The position numbers were made by a program, and so were the translations under genes. A stretch of DNA of 64,000 bases from Sparassis latifolia (lineage: Eukaryota > Basidiomycota > Agaricomycetes > Polyporales > Sparassidaceae). The notes below the pieces were generated by a model that was not told the origin of the DNA, made no database searches, and saw only the letters and a program-made list of their open reading frames with translations. The stretch lies in the NCBI GenBank assembly GCA_018466975.1, contig CM031561.1:3286001-3350000 (forward strand), read 5' to 3'. Below are positions 10,896-23,083 of this stretch, piece by piece. Every line of letters begins with the position of its first letter. Within the stretch, counting starts at the first letter, position 1.

Positions 10896-11903
10896 CTATG
10901 CACTATTGTTCAGCTGGGGTTTAGTCCCCCAGGTCGGAATCTTCAGCCGCATAATATTTGGGAGTCTGCCCCAGATTTCCTGGCGAGCCGTAAAGTTCAC
11001 CGCTTTGACATTTGCCGTGCATCGCGTACAAGCATGCAACTTCACACTGTCATCATCATGCTCTCCACCTGTAAGCAAAATTCTGCATGATTGGAAAGGA
11101 CCAGTCACTGCCTGGTTATGGAATGCCAGAAGTTGATCCATCATGGATACACATCCATAACAGTCGGCTCGCTGGTAATCACTGTAAACTGGAGAGTACG
11201 CCTTGGAAATCCTGGTCAGGTTTGCCTTCAAGAGTTCCATGCGGGCTTCTAAGCATCTCTCTAGATCGTCCATTGATAGTTTCTCCACCTCGCCATCCTC
11301 TCGCCGAATACCTCTAAGGAGCAAATGAGAAGGGAGGAGGCAGCATAAATACAGCGCAACCGGGAGGATGGAGATCGTATCGGTGAGCCGAGCAAGGTTC
11401 ACCGCCGCGACAGCGTCCCGCATTCTGACGTTCATGTTGGAGATGTTGCACCTCCTGGACATACCCACCTCCCACACTGCAAATTCGTCGGTGTAGTATG
11501 TCTTTAGACAGTCCAAGGCTTCGTCTCGCAAATCCTCTATCTGGTACTTCTGTGCAAGCCGCACCAATGCTGCGACGTCCGAGAATTCCACCTTCGTGCC
11601 GGCGAAGAGATATCTGAGGGAAGTCATTCACTCATATACTCCCAATCCAGTCTAAGAAAGGACACACTTTTTCCCATCATACAGGACTCGCAGCAAACAC
11701 CGCAGATCACTTGGAGAATCCGACAACTGAACGAAAGAGCAATCCAGTATTTTCTCCTCGTTTTGGGACTGCGGGACCGTGAACAAGTCGTGAAAGGCTG
11801 TGGAGTGTCGTGCAATAATGCCTTGATGGACACGGAACCCGATTCCTCGTGCTATGAGGATAATATTCCCGTCATCGAACCAGAAGTCCTTGTCCTGTTG
11901 CAT
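10896..11903 (-). CDS. BTB/POZ domain-containing protein (paralogue C)
   Basis: Two exons, 11903-11668 and 11613-10896, with a 54-nt GT-AG intron in phase 2; 317 residues. Exon 1 carries the BTB/POZ core (DKDFWFDDGNIILIARGIGF, TAFHDLFTVPQSQNEEK, VQLSDSPSDLRCLLRVLYDG). Exon 2 starts YLFAGTKVEFSDVAALVRLA and includes the family's helical block (AVNLARLTDTISILPVALYL) and SMDDLERCLEARMELLK. The C-terminus again carries a Cys pair (LHACTRCTANVK) and ends KIPTWGTKPQLNNSA. The start used is the first ATG in the frame. Short N-terminal extensions from an upstream exon cannot be excluded. Its architecture matches paralogues B and D, supporting one duplicated family. Function is unknown. Confidence 0.85.
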
Positions 11904-12432
11904 CCGGGCGTCTGTGCTAGGCTCATAGATACAGCCTCTAGTTACCTTGAGGAAGACAGTCGTTCCTTTGTAATAGAGGCTGAGATCATTATCGATGACC
12001 CGCTGAGAAGTCCCCCGTGGGAAACCAGACTTTGAACGATGCCGACGGCAATTCGACGCACGAATCTTTAGCGCTCAAGTCGCGTGCAGCCACAGGCGCG
12101 AAGCAACTTGAAAGAGCTCTCTCATGGCGCGATCGATCCACCTGCAGACGATGCCCATGGCGACGTCACTGTATTTTCCAATATACAGATGTGCTCTCAA
12201 CCTATCCTTCCGTCTTTCCCAGATGTCCTAGCCTGCATTCTTATGGTGTGATCAGTGTATCAAAGCCATTCTGAAAAGTGTTCAGCTGCAGGTATGATAG
12301 ACATAGAAAATAATATGGATTTTCGCCAACTTCCGGCATAAAGATTTGTTTCGCAGCCTGCTTAAAGAGAACAAAAAAAGAGTGCTTTGTCTGGAGTCAT
12401 GATCCGCGACAACTTGCAGAACTCCACCAATA
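11904..12432. other. Intergenic upstream of BTB paralogue C
   Basis: Presumptive promoter region of paralogue C, which is transcribed leftwards. No gene was recognised. It ends at the TA flanking the inverted-repeat element that starts at 12433. Confidence 0.4.
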
Positions 12433-13044
12433 CAGTCTTATACCGGTCCTTCGGCCACCCAAATCTTGCCCGCCGTTGTATGGTACATGCATACACCTTC
12501 TCGTAGATCGGCAAGCACACAGACCTCAATAAATACTCCTAATATAAGATCACATGTATTTACAACCCAATTGCTAGAGTGAAATATGAAATCGCGGTGG
12601 ATCAGTTTAAAAAATCGTTATCAGTGCTTTCCTCCGGCCACATCACATCACGTTGATGAATTTCCTGATACATGTGACATCTCGCCGATAAGAGCTCTGA
12701 ATGCTCACTCCCCAGGTCGAAGTCCCCTTCTCATCCTGGATGGCAGCGGATGGCTTCAGAAACATTGCCAAAACATTCCAGTGTGCATAAATATGTCTGG
12801 CATTAAAATTTTCGGACTTCTGCTGTGAACTGAACAACGTACAAGCACTTTTTTACAAATTACACTCAAAATTGGTGTCTCCAAACAGATCCAGAGGCCA
12901 TACAATCTCTACAACATTGGACAACATAGCTCTAGTATATTCAGATATGATTTTAAAAAATTCAAGGTGAAAAGGTGGCCAGGAAGCCAGAAAATGTGGG
13001 GTGGCCTAAGGACCCATGGTGGCCGAAGGACCGGTATAAGACTG
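12433..13044. mobile_element. TA-flanked element with 27-29 bp terminal inverted repeats
   Basis: The left end CAGTCTTATACCGGTCC, continuing to 12459, is perfectly repeated in inverted orientation ending at 13044. With the flanking TA dinucleotides (12431-12432 and 13045-13046) the match is 29 bp. The CAGT start and TA duplication are typical of Tc1/mariner-related elements. The 612-bp interior has no transposase and no long conserved frame, so this is a non-autonomous (MITE-like) copy. The repeats are identical, suggesting a fairly recent insertion. Confidence 0.85.
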
Positions 13045-13134
13045 TAGATATCGACAATAGTAAAGCACAATTAAATCGTATGCACATGGTTTAAGGAGAG
13101 AACTTGATATCCGGATAGATGGAAAGACTGGATA

Positions 13135-14128
13135 TTTATTGCCGTTTGCAGAAGAATTGGCGGTCGCGCATTTCACGCGCGTCTTGCAGAAATACGATGC
13201 TCGATCTTCCGAGCTTCATATCTCCTCGACTGTCACTCGGACTACCTTGAACACATATATATTCTGAATCCTCTCATCGACGACATGTGCGCCCCGGTAT
13301 CAGATCCGCGGTAAGTGCTGTGGGACGTGAGATCTCGAGAGGTGACCTGTATACCAACATATTGCCTGTATCTCGAAAACGATGAAATATATTTTGATCA
13401 ACACTATGCTACTGTATTCCTGACGTGTATGTGGAATGCGCCCCAGCAAAATCAGGACCGGAGTTCGATGTTGGCTCCTACACTCATGGCTCACTGCTAT
13501 GCTCTCTCTGATGGCCTGTACGGTATACTTCTTAACATGTTCTGCAATCTCACCACGCCGACAATCACTCAATACAAGTGTTCATGAGGCATATAGTCGG
13601 CCGGGCGCTGTCTGACTACCAGTGGCATGGGAGAATGACTTGCGCAAAATCTTCTGGAGGGTGTGCATATGTTGGATTGGCAGTAGCTCAGGATGTCTGG
13701 GTGAGTGACATATTGTTGTGAATGTCTTATGTGGTGAAGAAACTCGGCCTTCTTACAAGAAGCTGTGGATTGTCTGCACAGTGCCAGTCTGATGTTGAAG
13801 TCCATTCCTGATTTTGCTGGGGCGCATTCCACATACACGTCAGGAATACAGTAGCATAGTGTTGATCAAAATATATTTCATCGTTTTCGAGATACAGGCA
13901 ATATGTTGGTATACAGGTCACCTCTCGAGATCTCACGTCCCACAGCACTTACCGCGGATCTGATACCGGGGCGCACATGTCGTCGATGAGAGGATTCAGA
14001 ATATATATGTGTTCAAGGTAGTCCGAGTGACAGTCGAGGAGATATGAAGCTCGGAAGATCGAGCGTCGTATTTCTGCAAGACGCGCGTGAAATGCGCGAC
14101 CGCCAATTCTTCTGCAAACGGCAATAAA
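13135..14128. repeat. Large inverted repeat: 323-bp arms, 348-bp spacer
   Basis: Left arm 13135-13457 and right arm 13806-14128 are reverse complements over their whole length. I found one mismatch, in the ACGATGCTCGATC segment. Both arms contain the same protein-like stretch (GGRAFHARLAEIR... ending LIDDMCAPVSDPR) followed by a strong GTAAGT donor, so the duplicated unit may derive from an exon and intron of an unidentified gene. No TA or 8-bp duplication was seen at the outer borders. Transcription through it would give a long double-stranded RNA. Confidence 0.92.
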
Positions 14129-14386
14129 GTACAAATATTGCTAAGCATAAAGAGCAGCTGGTATAAAAGGAAATTGCAGACCCAGAAGCATGAATCGCAT
14201 GCAATATTATCGAACAGGAAATCCCGAAAGAGAGATGACGAAGGGCCAAAAAAAAGGCAACGGGAAAAGGTGAAGCCAGTTGTATTATCCTATCCCGAGT
14301 GACGAGGCTCATGGAGTGCTGCAAAGCAGTCATGTAAGCGCAGCGGCAAAGCGGGGCAATAAAGTGTCGTACCTTCTGACTCTGGC

Positions 14387-15461
14387 CTATTGATCAATGT
14401 CGCGATTCCAATCCGGAATTGTGAGGCCGAAGAACGTCGGTAGCTCATTCCAGACAGTCCGACGAGCTATAAGGTCCCTAGATTTGATAAGCGCGAGACA
14501 TTCCCTGCACAGCGAAAAACTCCGGACGAGGCTCTCCGCAAACTCGTCCGTCGACCTCAGAACATGATGCGCCTTCGCACCAACTGAGTTCATAACGCGA
14601 TGCGCCGAAGCCCGCTCCAGAATAATCGAGCATCGAGAGCGATCCGAGCAGGATGGGCTAGTCGCTCCATAGATCTGCTGGTTCATGGATATGTTTCTGT
14701 TCAGCAGGTAGGTGCGAGCATCTAGACACCGTTCCAGATCCTCGGGAGATAATCGTTCGACCGTACCATCTGCACGAGTAACGCCTCTAATGAGGTAAGA
14801 AGATTCGAGTGTGCAACAAAGATACAAAGCTATGGGGAGCATGGAGAGCGTGTCGGTACGATGGGCCAGATCGACGGCCGCGATGGCGTCTGTCGGTCTG
14901 AAGCGCATGAGTGTACTGCTATAGCTGGCCTGGCTCTTGTTCAGAATGTCCTCCCAAACATCGAACTTGTCAGTAAAGCATGTCTTCAAACGCAATATTC
15001 CGTCTTCCCGAAGATCTTCAATCTGGTATTTCTGAGCTAGACCAACCAGAGCTGCTACTTCCGCTAACTCCAGCTGCTCTTCGCGTCTTTTGAGATAATA
15101 TCTTCAAGGAGGCTCTTAGCATATGTCGGGAAACACATGCGCCGATGAGCCAGACTCACTTTCTTCCGTCGTAGAGAACACGAAGTAAATATCGCAAGTC
15201 TATCGGAGAATCAGACAGACAGATGACAGGGCAGCCGAATCGTTTCTCCTCGTTCTCAGGTTGTGGCACACTGAACAGATCCCTGAACACTTCGGAGTGT
15301 CGCGATACCACTCCTTGATGTACACGGAACGACGTCTCCCCTGAGACGAGAATGACATTCCCGTCTGTAAACCAAAATTCTTCATCTTCACATACATGGG
15401 GGACCTCTGGTCTTGAATCTTCATTCGAGCATCCACTCTCAACACTCTCAGCGGAGAGCAT
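14387..15461 (-). CDS. BTB/POZ domain-containing protein (paralogue D)
   Basis: Two exons, 15461-15160 and 15101-14387, with a 58-nt intron at the same position and phase as in paralogues B and C; 338 residues. Exon 1: EDEEFWFTDGNVILVSGETS, SEVFRDLFSVPQPENEEKR, ICLSDSPIDLRYLLRVLYDG, the BTB/POZ core. Exon 2: YYLKRREEQLELAEVAALVG, then KYQIEDLREDGILRLKTCFT, and AVDLAHRTDTLSMLPIALYL. The C-terminal part has CRECLALIKSRDL and ends FGLTIPDWNRDIDQ. It is closest in layout to paralogue B. BTB proteins usually dimerise or recruit Cullin-3, but nothing here shows the partner. Confidence 0.86.
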
Positions 15462-17617
15462 TTGGCGTGAGCACCTTCGATGATGACCGTCAGCAAGCGT
15501 CCAATGTTCAGTTCTTCCTAGGGTCGTTCGTTGGAATACTCACAATTCTACTATTGAGCGTAAGGCGTATATGCAGGGTACCGCACGTCGACGTAGCGGT
15601 TGGACTGGCTATACCTAGGCTATAAGTTTAGAGATCTCAGATCAAACGAACGGGCGCTTATATATCAATTCTCACGAATGTTCCCTCTGCATATGTGTAG
15701 TCTCCCACTGACTTAGGCAGACTGACACTCTGCTTCAACCTGCGTTCCTCAGGATATCCGTGTCTGCATATATGGAGTCTATGGTGGTTCCACCTGATGC
15801 GAAGTTTGAAATTGCGTTGTCAATGGCCTCCGACAGCCACCACCCGAGCTATGCCTCCAGATGTTTGTCAATGGCCACACCAAAACTTCGTGACGACAAA
15901 ACAATATCTATCGCGACATTGCGGAATCTTACCTTAACTTCCTAGACTTTTCTCCCGCTCGCCCCACGGCCAGCCTTACCTTTTCGCAACGTTAACTTTC
16001 CTAACTTGACGTGCTAATTACAATCCACCGGTCTCTGGAGAAAGCTCAATATGACGAGACAATGAAGTTTGTCTGTCAGGAGAAGGTGCCTTCGGAGGAA
16101 TGGAAGAGTGTTACATCTCCTCCACACTCATTCATCCATCTCGTCCCTCTAGCAAGCTCTATTTCTCTCAGAAGGACGCCCTTCGCTATCAACCCACCAT
16201 CACTCGAGGTGTTGTTTAACCCCGTTTTGCCTAGAGCATCAAATCTGAAGCACCTCGACCTCTCCCACACATTACTAACCACTCGGTGTCTGACAAACCT
16301 ATATGTGCGTGCGGCTGCAGGATTGAATTCTGTCAAGTTTAGTCTGTCGCCTTCTCCAAGATGCTCCCGACCATCCGTTTGTCTCTGTCGCCACCATGCC
16401 GCAGCCCAGTTGTCAACTTTGCGTTTCTGCATTCCGAACGCACTCAAACCTTCTCGCTTCGGGTTCAATGGCGCTCGGTAGACCGCACATGTACCACTTT
16501 CATTCAATCAACTCTGTTCGCGAGGATCGTTTACGCGAATGCGGGTTCTGAAAACCGTATTCTTCCGAATGTCTCTTCAGAGCACTGGAGTGTCTTTCTA
16601 GCGCCGCACTCGGGGAGCGTTCCCGTCGTAACGTCGATACTACCGTTCTCCTGCTTCCTCCGGCACGCACTCTATACTGACAACATGCTACGTTTCTTTT
16701 CAGGCGATGCGTGTGTTCGCGCAGGACCAGCCCCACATGCGCCAATTACTCATGCGCGATACCGCAGATTATTTCGAGATTCCATCGTTGGTGGAAGTCA
16801 CAGAACAACCGCGAGCTGTCCCCAGATTGTGTATTCAGCTGGAGGTGCTGGATATGGACCTCTCGCATTAGACCCCATTCTTCGTTGCTGAGATGATGCG
16901 GTCGTGTTACCGAGCGCTCTCCACCTCCGAAAGTGCGCAGCAGTATGCAAGACCGGGGCGCTGAGTGTGCATGCCCCATTACCTATTGGCGGAACACTAT
17001 CTATATCGGTGAAGTTTTCGCGACGATAAACCTTCACCCTATTTTTTAACCTTAACCGGTATTTAGAAATTAACCTCTGCCTTGAAGGCCCTGCATCCGC
17101 CTGACCTGGAGTGTCTTTGGATATCTAGGATAATCGAACAAGCTGACGTCAATGAGTTGCGCACAACTGTGCAATGAACGTCCGCGAGTGTTAATGCTGC
17201 GAAGTCCGGGGTTCCCGGAGCCATGTCCACCACGGAGGAAATCGCGGTTTTTTGTGCGGTGGCGGGAAGACTGCTGCACCCGTCAGACACGATGTCCTTA
17301 GATGATCGGCGCAACGAGGTTCTGTCAGCTCGTTGATCCATTTATGCGGCTGGAGTATGCTTTCTTCAATTCTGACATACTCCAAATCTTGATACATGTG
17401 GCCGTTGTTGATACTTCGAACGAATTCATTACACTCTTGACCGTTCGTATGGCGAGCAGCTCCGTAAGGATATAGGGTATCTGTGTATGACATTACACCA
17501 GGCTAAGGTACTTTACACGACGCGGTCCAATACATACGAACAAGTGATAAAATCGTGCAGTTGACTGTAAATAAACACGCCGCAATGAGCGGTCCTTCCA
17601 CATCGCTTCCCCTTTTC
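15462..17617. other. Non-coding or decayed region with LRR/F-box-like remnants
   Basis: No intact gene. Plus-strand fragments look like pieces of a leucine-rich, F-box-type protein: SAYMESMVVPPDAKFEIALS near 15762-15820, SNLKHLDLSHTLLTTRCLTN near 16230-16300, and MRVFAQDQPHMRQLLMRDTA near 16705-16765, ending IQLEVLDMDLSH. They lie in different frames with stops between them, so this reads as a degenerated gene of uncertain family. Minus-strand frames at 17063-17490 are unconvincing. Confidence 0.35.
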
Positions 17618-20073
17618 CTATCCCTTGACACCCCACCCCAGCAGCTCGAACACTATGGGGATGCCCCCACACGACATCAGAGCTATGCCGCAATACACGA
17701 ACACTTTCGTCAGCACTAAGATCCAACGCCCTCATCAGCGCTTGATCTCACAGCACTAACATGCGCACTTACCATCAGCGTCGTAGTGCTTGACCACCGC
17801 GTCGACCTTTCCGCCAGACTCCTCCAACTCTAACCCCGTCTTGTCTTTCGAATCTATCCCCTTCTCCGATATTTTCACGCGCGCATTCCGGAGCTTCACT
17901 GCGCTCTTACTGTGCCCGTATGCGTTCCCGTACCTCCGCCCGCTCGCGCCACCTTCGTCGTGCTGCAGCTCCATCATGTGCGGGAGGTCGATGACGGACG
18001 GGATCGGGCGTAGACCCTTCTCGGGCGGCATCGTCGTGTAGTCCGTCGCGGGCGTGTAGAAGCGCCGGTGGGGAAGCGTGAACAAGTGCGAGAGCAGCCG
18101 GAATATCGGCGGCAAGATCATGTGAAATAGCGCCTTCGCGAAGATGCGCCAGGCGAAGATGGTCAGGATGCCTGAAAGTGCATGTCAGTACGATGTTGGG
18201 AAATTCTGAGCGAAGCAGGCATGTACCAGTGACCAGCTTGAGGGCCGCGATCGCGAACCATGTCGTGACGTCCAACCAGGTTGCCCATGAGCTCCCCCGC
18301 ATGACGATCTTGAAGAAGTCCCCATCGAAGCCGTTGTGGCGCATCCACCAGCGCACGAGGATCTCACCCATGACCACGGAGATGAACGCGATCGCGTCTT
18401 CGAAGCACGGGCAGTCGTCCACGGGCTGCGGGTGCCAGTGCACGAGCAGCAGGCACAGCGGGATCGTCACGCAGGGAACTGTGAACGTAGCAGTCAGTGT
18501 TGCCGCAGAAATCGAGAATCACAAAATTCACCAGGCCAGCCGTTATTCGTGATCAGTGCGTCAAGGTGCGCACCGAAAACTACATCGATGCCATATACGA
18601 ACACGCCCATGATGACGCCGACGGTGCAGTCCGTGAACGAATGCATGCCCGTATAAAGCCGGCCATACACGATAGAGAAGACGTAGACGAGCAGCACAAA
18701 GGAAAGCACATAATACGTCATCGAGGACACGACGGTCTCCTCTGCCTGCGTCAGTATGTCTGCGATAACTTCAGTCGCATTTTGTGTTAGTTCTGCGCCA
18801 TTCACGAATGCCGGGCTCGAGGGAAGTACAGGCGTAACGTAGAGCTCGCGCAGCACAGAGAAAAACATGAGCGCAATGGATACGCTGTTTGTGCAATGCG
18901 TCGAGGGAAACCCGTATTCCAGATGGTGATTGCCGAGCACTGTAACATCAGCAGGTCAGATCGTCCCACCGAAACTCCATGAAATCCAACACTACGACCG
19001 ACCAACGCAAAAAAGTGAACTTACTGAGTCGCGTCACTGGCGGTGCGTATGGCCTCGGGGAGCACATGAGATCTTTGATGAAGGATGTGGTGTAGACACC
19101 AAGAGCCAGCACCATGATCAACCTGAAAAAATATTTCAAGTATAACTAATCAGTAAGGCACTCGGGAAGAAGCAGCACGCAGGAACAAGATGCAGCTTTT
19201 GGGAGGATCGTTCCGCGCGGTCTCATGCCTAACGCGCTGGTGACCGATAATGATGGGTTTTGTGCTCAGATACCGTCCTAACGGACATCCCAAACCAGAA
19301 AAACAAAGCGATGTTCGCGAGAAGTCAAAAAGGCGAGAGAGCGAACTTCTGACTTTCCAACAAATGACAACCATGTCATCAACTGGAACATCAACAGAAG
19401 AACAGAACGACAGAGTGGTGCTGACCACACACTCCGCTAGCCGGAGAGCTCAGTGGATATTAATGCTTGCCGGAAAATCTACCGGCCAGAAGATGCAACC
19501 AGGATAGCGAATGACTAGACAGCCGACGAGGTTTTGCGGCTATGTCTTTTCCTCCAACGAGTTGAGTGAGGGTCATAAATAGAGCCAGACGCACCGTCTC
19601 CCGAAGTCCATATGCCCAAAGAAAAACAAGGCAGGGATCATAATCATGAAGAACGTATGCGTGCCGAGCGAAGACGTGTAGACAAAATACACATCGAGTA
19701 TAGGATGTCGAACATATTCCTGCCGTTCAAGTATACCGTCAGCAGCACAGCGAGTGCACAGAAAATGACAACGCACTTGCATCTTGCTCAACACCCGGGT
19801 CTCCCACTGCACGGTGTTGTTCAGCGATTTGCGGATCGCGTTCCGCCAGGTGCTAAGCGTTCTTTCGTAGACATCCTCCGGCAGTCGCCCCGCAGCCCCC
19901 TGCACCAGAAGTGGTTCGGTCTCTCCGGCGGGCTCGTTCTCTGGGCGTGCCTTCTCATTCCAGAGGGTGTTTGCGCCATGATGATGTGAATCGTTTGACG
20001 TGTGCTCTGTCAACGGGGATTTCTCATTCAGCGTGATGTCCTCCGCTGTCTCCGCTGTGTTCGTGACCGCCAT
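17618..20073 (-). CDS. Long-chain-base-1-phosphate phosphatase (LCB3/YSR3-like)
   Basis: ER multi-pass enzyme that removes phosphate from dihydrosphingosine or phytosphingosine 1-phosphate. Seven exons: 20073-19777, 19719-19595, 19122-19025, 18939-18532, 18478-18227, 18171-17773, 17715-17618; 558 residues. It carries the three PAP2-type phosphatase motifs: KDLMCSPRP (about 157-165), YGFPSTH (about 182-188) and RLYTGMHSFTDC with H273 and D277. Also typical are YTSSLGTHTFFMIMIPALFF in exon 2 and the C-terminal HYDADVLTKVFVYCGIALM after the last splice. Most introns are 53-85 nt, but intron 2 (19123-19594) is 472 nt. Two introns leave a 5' or 3' frame open, so a naive frame would end wrongly at 17756. 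A hAT-type element lies 240 bp upstream of the start. Confidence 0.93.
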
Positions 20074-20313
20074 CAAGAAAAGTAGAGCACAATTTTTGAC
20101 AGCGCGGATAAGACAGGCGAGTGGGGGTGTGGAGACAGGGGTGAAGTGGAGGCCGTTGTGATGGCACCGGTGATGCGAGGTAGGATGACCAAATCAAATG
20201 ACAGTTTCAGCTATTACTGTACCACATTTCACGCTCGACGCTTAGGCTTCCATCAACCTTTCAAACCCTCAATTATGATAAGAATGTGCATTGGAATAAG
20301 ATGCACATCGTAC

Positions 20314-20946
20314 CAGTGTTCGCATTCACCGGTCGACTGACCTGTCATGACGGGTCATTGACTTTTCACCCACGGTTCCTGACCGGTCAAGCTTTCAAGG
20401 GATGGTCAGCTTACGTGATATGATCAAGAAACTAATTAATGTACTCCAGTACTCAATGTATATACAGTACGTTACAACGAAAAGAAATTTACTAGATACT
20501 AGTGCTAACCTCACTACATTTGTCATTCACACGAAGACTCATAGCTCCACCATGCCAACAGAAGCCGAGCAAGTCCGGGTAAACATGTTCTTGAGTAGGA
20601 TAGCCTCCGAAAATATTAGGATCTTGTCGCAAGGTGCCTGCAAATGAGGCACCAAGGGCATGAAGATTGACTGAGGGGCACCTCGTCGATCACAACTGGT
20701 GGTGCAGGAACAATAGCATTGGCGTCGGCATCCACGAAGAGCGAGGTTTACAATGGATGCGAAACACCCGTCCGTGAGTAGGTCCGAGATGTCTACTTAA
20801 TAGCAATCCATCCATATAGAGTAATACACGTGTGTATATCTTTGTCATCTGTCCAGTTGTTGACCGGTCAGTGACCGGTGAAAATGGAAAATTGAGAAAT
20901 CGTCAATGACCCCGGTCATGACCGTGACTTGTCTTTGCGAACACTG
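20314..20946. mobile_element. Non-autonomous hAT-type element
   Basis: It starts CAGTGTTCGCA and ends TGCGAACACTG, the consensus form of hAT terminal repeats. The inverted similarity continues imperfectly for about 80 bp, with CCGGTCA-type words (GACCGGTCAA) on both sides. It is flanked by a perfect 8-bp target duplication CATCGTAC at 20306-20313 and 20947-20954, the size made by hAT transposases. The 633-bp interior encodes no transposase. It lies in the upstream region of the minus-strand sphingolipid phosphatase gene. Confidence 0.93.
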
Positions 20947-20954
20947 CATCGTAC

Positions 20955-23083
20955 TGTAAGTAGACAGGGGGGATCTACACCAAACGCGTCCCTATAATAA
21001 TTGGCGGACCATAAACAACCACGCACCGCTATGGATCTGCAGCAACACTGCCATCGTGCATTACAGAAACGACTCAACATAAATTCGGAGCGTTCGGAAA
21101 GCGAAGTGACTGTATTGGACTTTGTCGCTCGACGCTATGATTAAATTGAGAAGAGATCACCGAACAAATTATCTGCGGAGAAAACAATCAGCAAACGAGT
21201 TCATACGAGGAGCTGCGATGAAGTGACGCCTCAGAAAAAAAAGTTGTCCTTCACGAGTGAATCGGACATATGCTTGTAAAATTTATAGTAGAATCATCGG
21301 CGAAGGAATGGAGGAAGGGAATACTCACCTCAACTTCAATACGCACCCAAACTCAGGTGAAATGCGCCCTACAGCGGAGTGCGTCAGTGTAACAGTTGGC
21401 GCCGTTACGTGGTGAATGATTGTAATTTCTTCAGGGAATGGTGCACGCTACCACAGGGCACATGCAAGCATCGGCTTGTTGCCCGCAAACGCGTCTCGTC
21501 AGAAGGATCATACAGATACACGCACTCATCTGCCCAAATTTTCGACATATGAAGCAATCACCACGAAAGGGGCACATCGCTGAATAAGAAAGAGTAGTTA
21601 GCAATGAGAAGTACGAAGAAGAAAAGTAAAAAGTGGAAAGTAGATGCTCCGTTGGTGATGCATGTTAGTGAGTACGGCTCAGGAAATCGCCACTCGTATG
21701 TATGGTTAACTATCTTCACAGCAAAGAAAATGATGAGATCGTACACTTACTTACATTCAGACAAATCTGCATGCTAAGCACTCCGTGCTTTTGCGTCGTG
21801 GATGCCAGAGAGGAGGATCATGCGATTATAACTCCGCTGCAATTCCCTGCAAGCCGTAAGGCGGAGTTCAGCGGAGTTTGCCAGCTGTACAGTTAAGAAG
21901 ACGCCCAGCACAAGCCCCAACTGCCGACTTTCGCTGGACTTCCAAGCACCATATTCAACGGTGAGTTTACTTTGTCCTTCTACTGATAGAATGCTTTCTG
22001 TGTTTCTATGATGAATCTCACTATTCAGTTCTGCTTCCGAACGGAGACGATCTCCTTGGGGATAACTTCTATACCAAAACTCTCAATCCTGACTCTTCCC
22101 TCACTTCTTTGCGTCCCCGTTTTCGTCACGATACGATTGCTGATGATCGCACTAGTTTATAGGCGGTCTGATGGAGTGCCCGTGTCCGCGTTAAAATACA
22201 GGTGAGTTGGGAGTTGTTACTACTGTCTGGGACGAAAACAAGTTCATCCATTCTTTGAATGTCTTTTCGCACATCCCGGTCTGGCCCTCTTCGTGCCGCT
22301 TGTCAGTGCGCAGGGTGTGCCTGCGTTCATCGTCTTGGTGTACGTGGGCCGGGCAGGTTGGGGTCCATGTGCGGAAGGAAAATGAAAATATCGGCTTCTC
22401 TGATTCCTTTCCACGATATTGCACCCCCCTTCCCCAGTTGACTGATCATCATCTACAGGTGAACCTTCTTCACTCGGCTGATGTATCTATCCCCATATGA
22501 TGGAATGGATAGTTGGAGCACTAGAGATTTGCCTTTAGGAAGGTCTTGCTCTGCTTGTAATATATCTGAATGGATACACCTCGGTATGTTCATTCGGCCT
22601 ATGTATGAGTTGGGATTACGCATGGAGTTCGGAGTAGGTGCATGCTCTTAGATCTTTACGATCATTCGTTCAAGAAGGATCTTTCATAGCTTTGGGAGGG
22701 GTTGTTGAAGCGGAACGTTGTTGTGAGCGGGCACACCGCTCCGATGATAGGTCATTCTGCATCTGTTTACGACTCTCCAATCCGCGCCCGTTACCCTTCT
22801 TTTCCAATCTCGCCCATTGGCCTGCTCAATCTGGGCATAAAGACCGACGCCGCTCAAGGCTATGAGTGCTGAGAGGAAGTGCGGCGTTCTCGCCGCGCAG
22901 GCGCTCCTAGACCAGGTCGGAGAGCCCTTAAGGCAGTGTTTTTCTATTCACGGGGACCAATGATAATACATCTTCGGTGACAGACGTGGCACGTATAGTA
23001 GGAACAATGCCGAACAGGTATCAAATTGGAAGGTATGCAATGTCGGGAGTTCGGATGCGAGCGATGTGGGTATGTGTGCAGAA
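20955..23083. other. Intergenic region with orphan exon-like sequence
   Basis: No complete gene. At 21921-22180 (plus) a plausible splice (GGTGAGTTTACT ... CACTATTCAG) joins PQLPTFAGLPSTIFN to VLLPNGDDLLGDNFYTKTLN. The frame then meets stops near 22165, so it may be the remnant of an unidentified gene. The stretch near 21830-21893 has an AACTCCGC...GCGGAGTT hairpin. The last 500 bases hold nothing I can support. Confidence 0.35.

Noticed and set aside
17063..17490. Overlapping minus-strand frames possibly forming a gene
   Set aside because: Three frames look equally protein-like and none links to a family or a good splice pair.
17756..18121. Apparent end of the LCB-phosphate phosphatase at 17756
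   Set aside because: A GTAAGT donor at 17772 and a further exon (17715-17618) encoding the family's C-terminal helix show that the real stop is at 17618.
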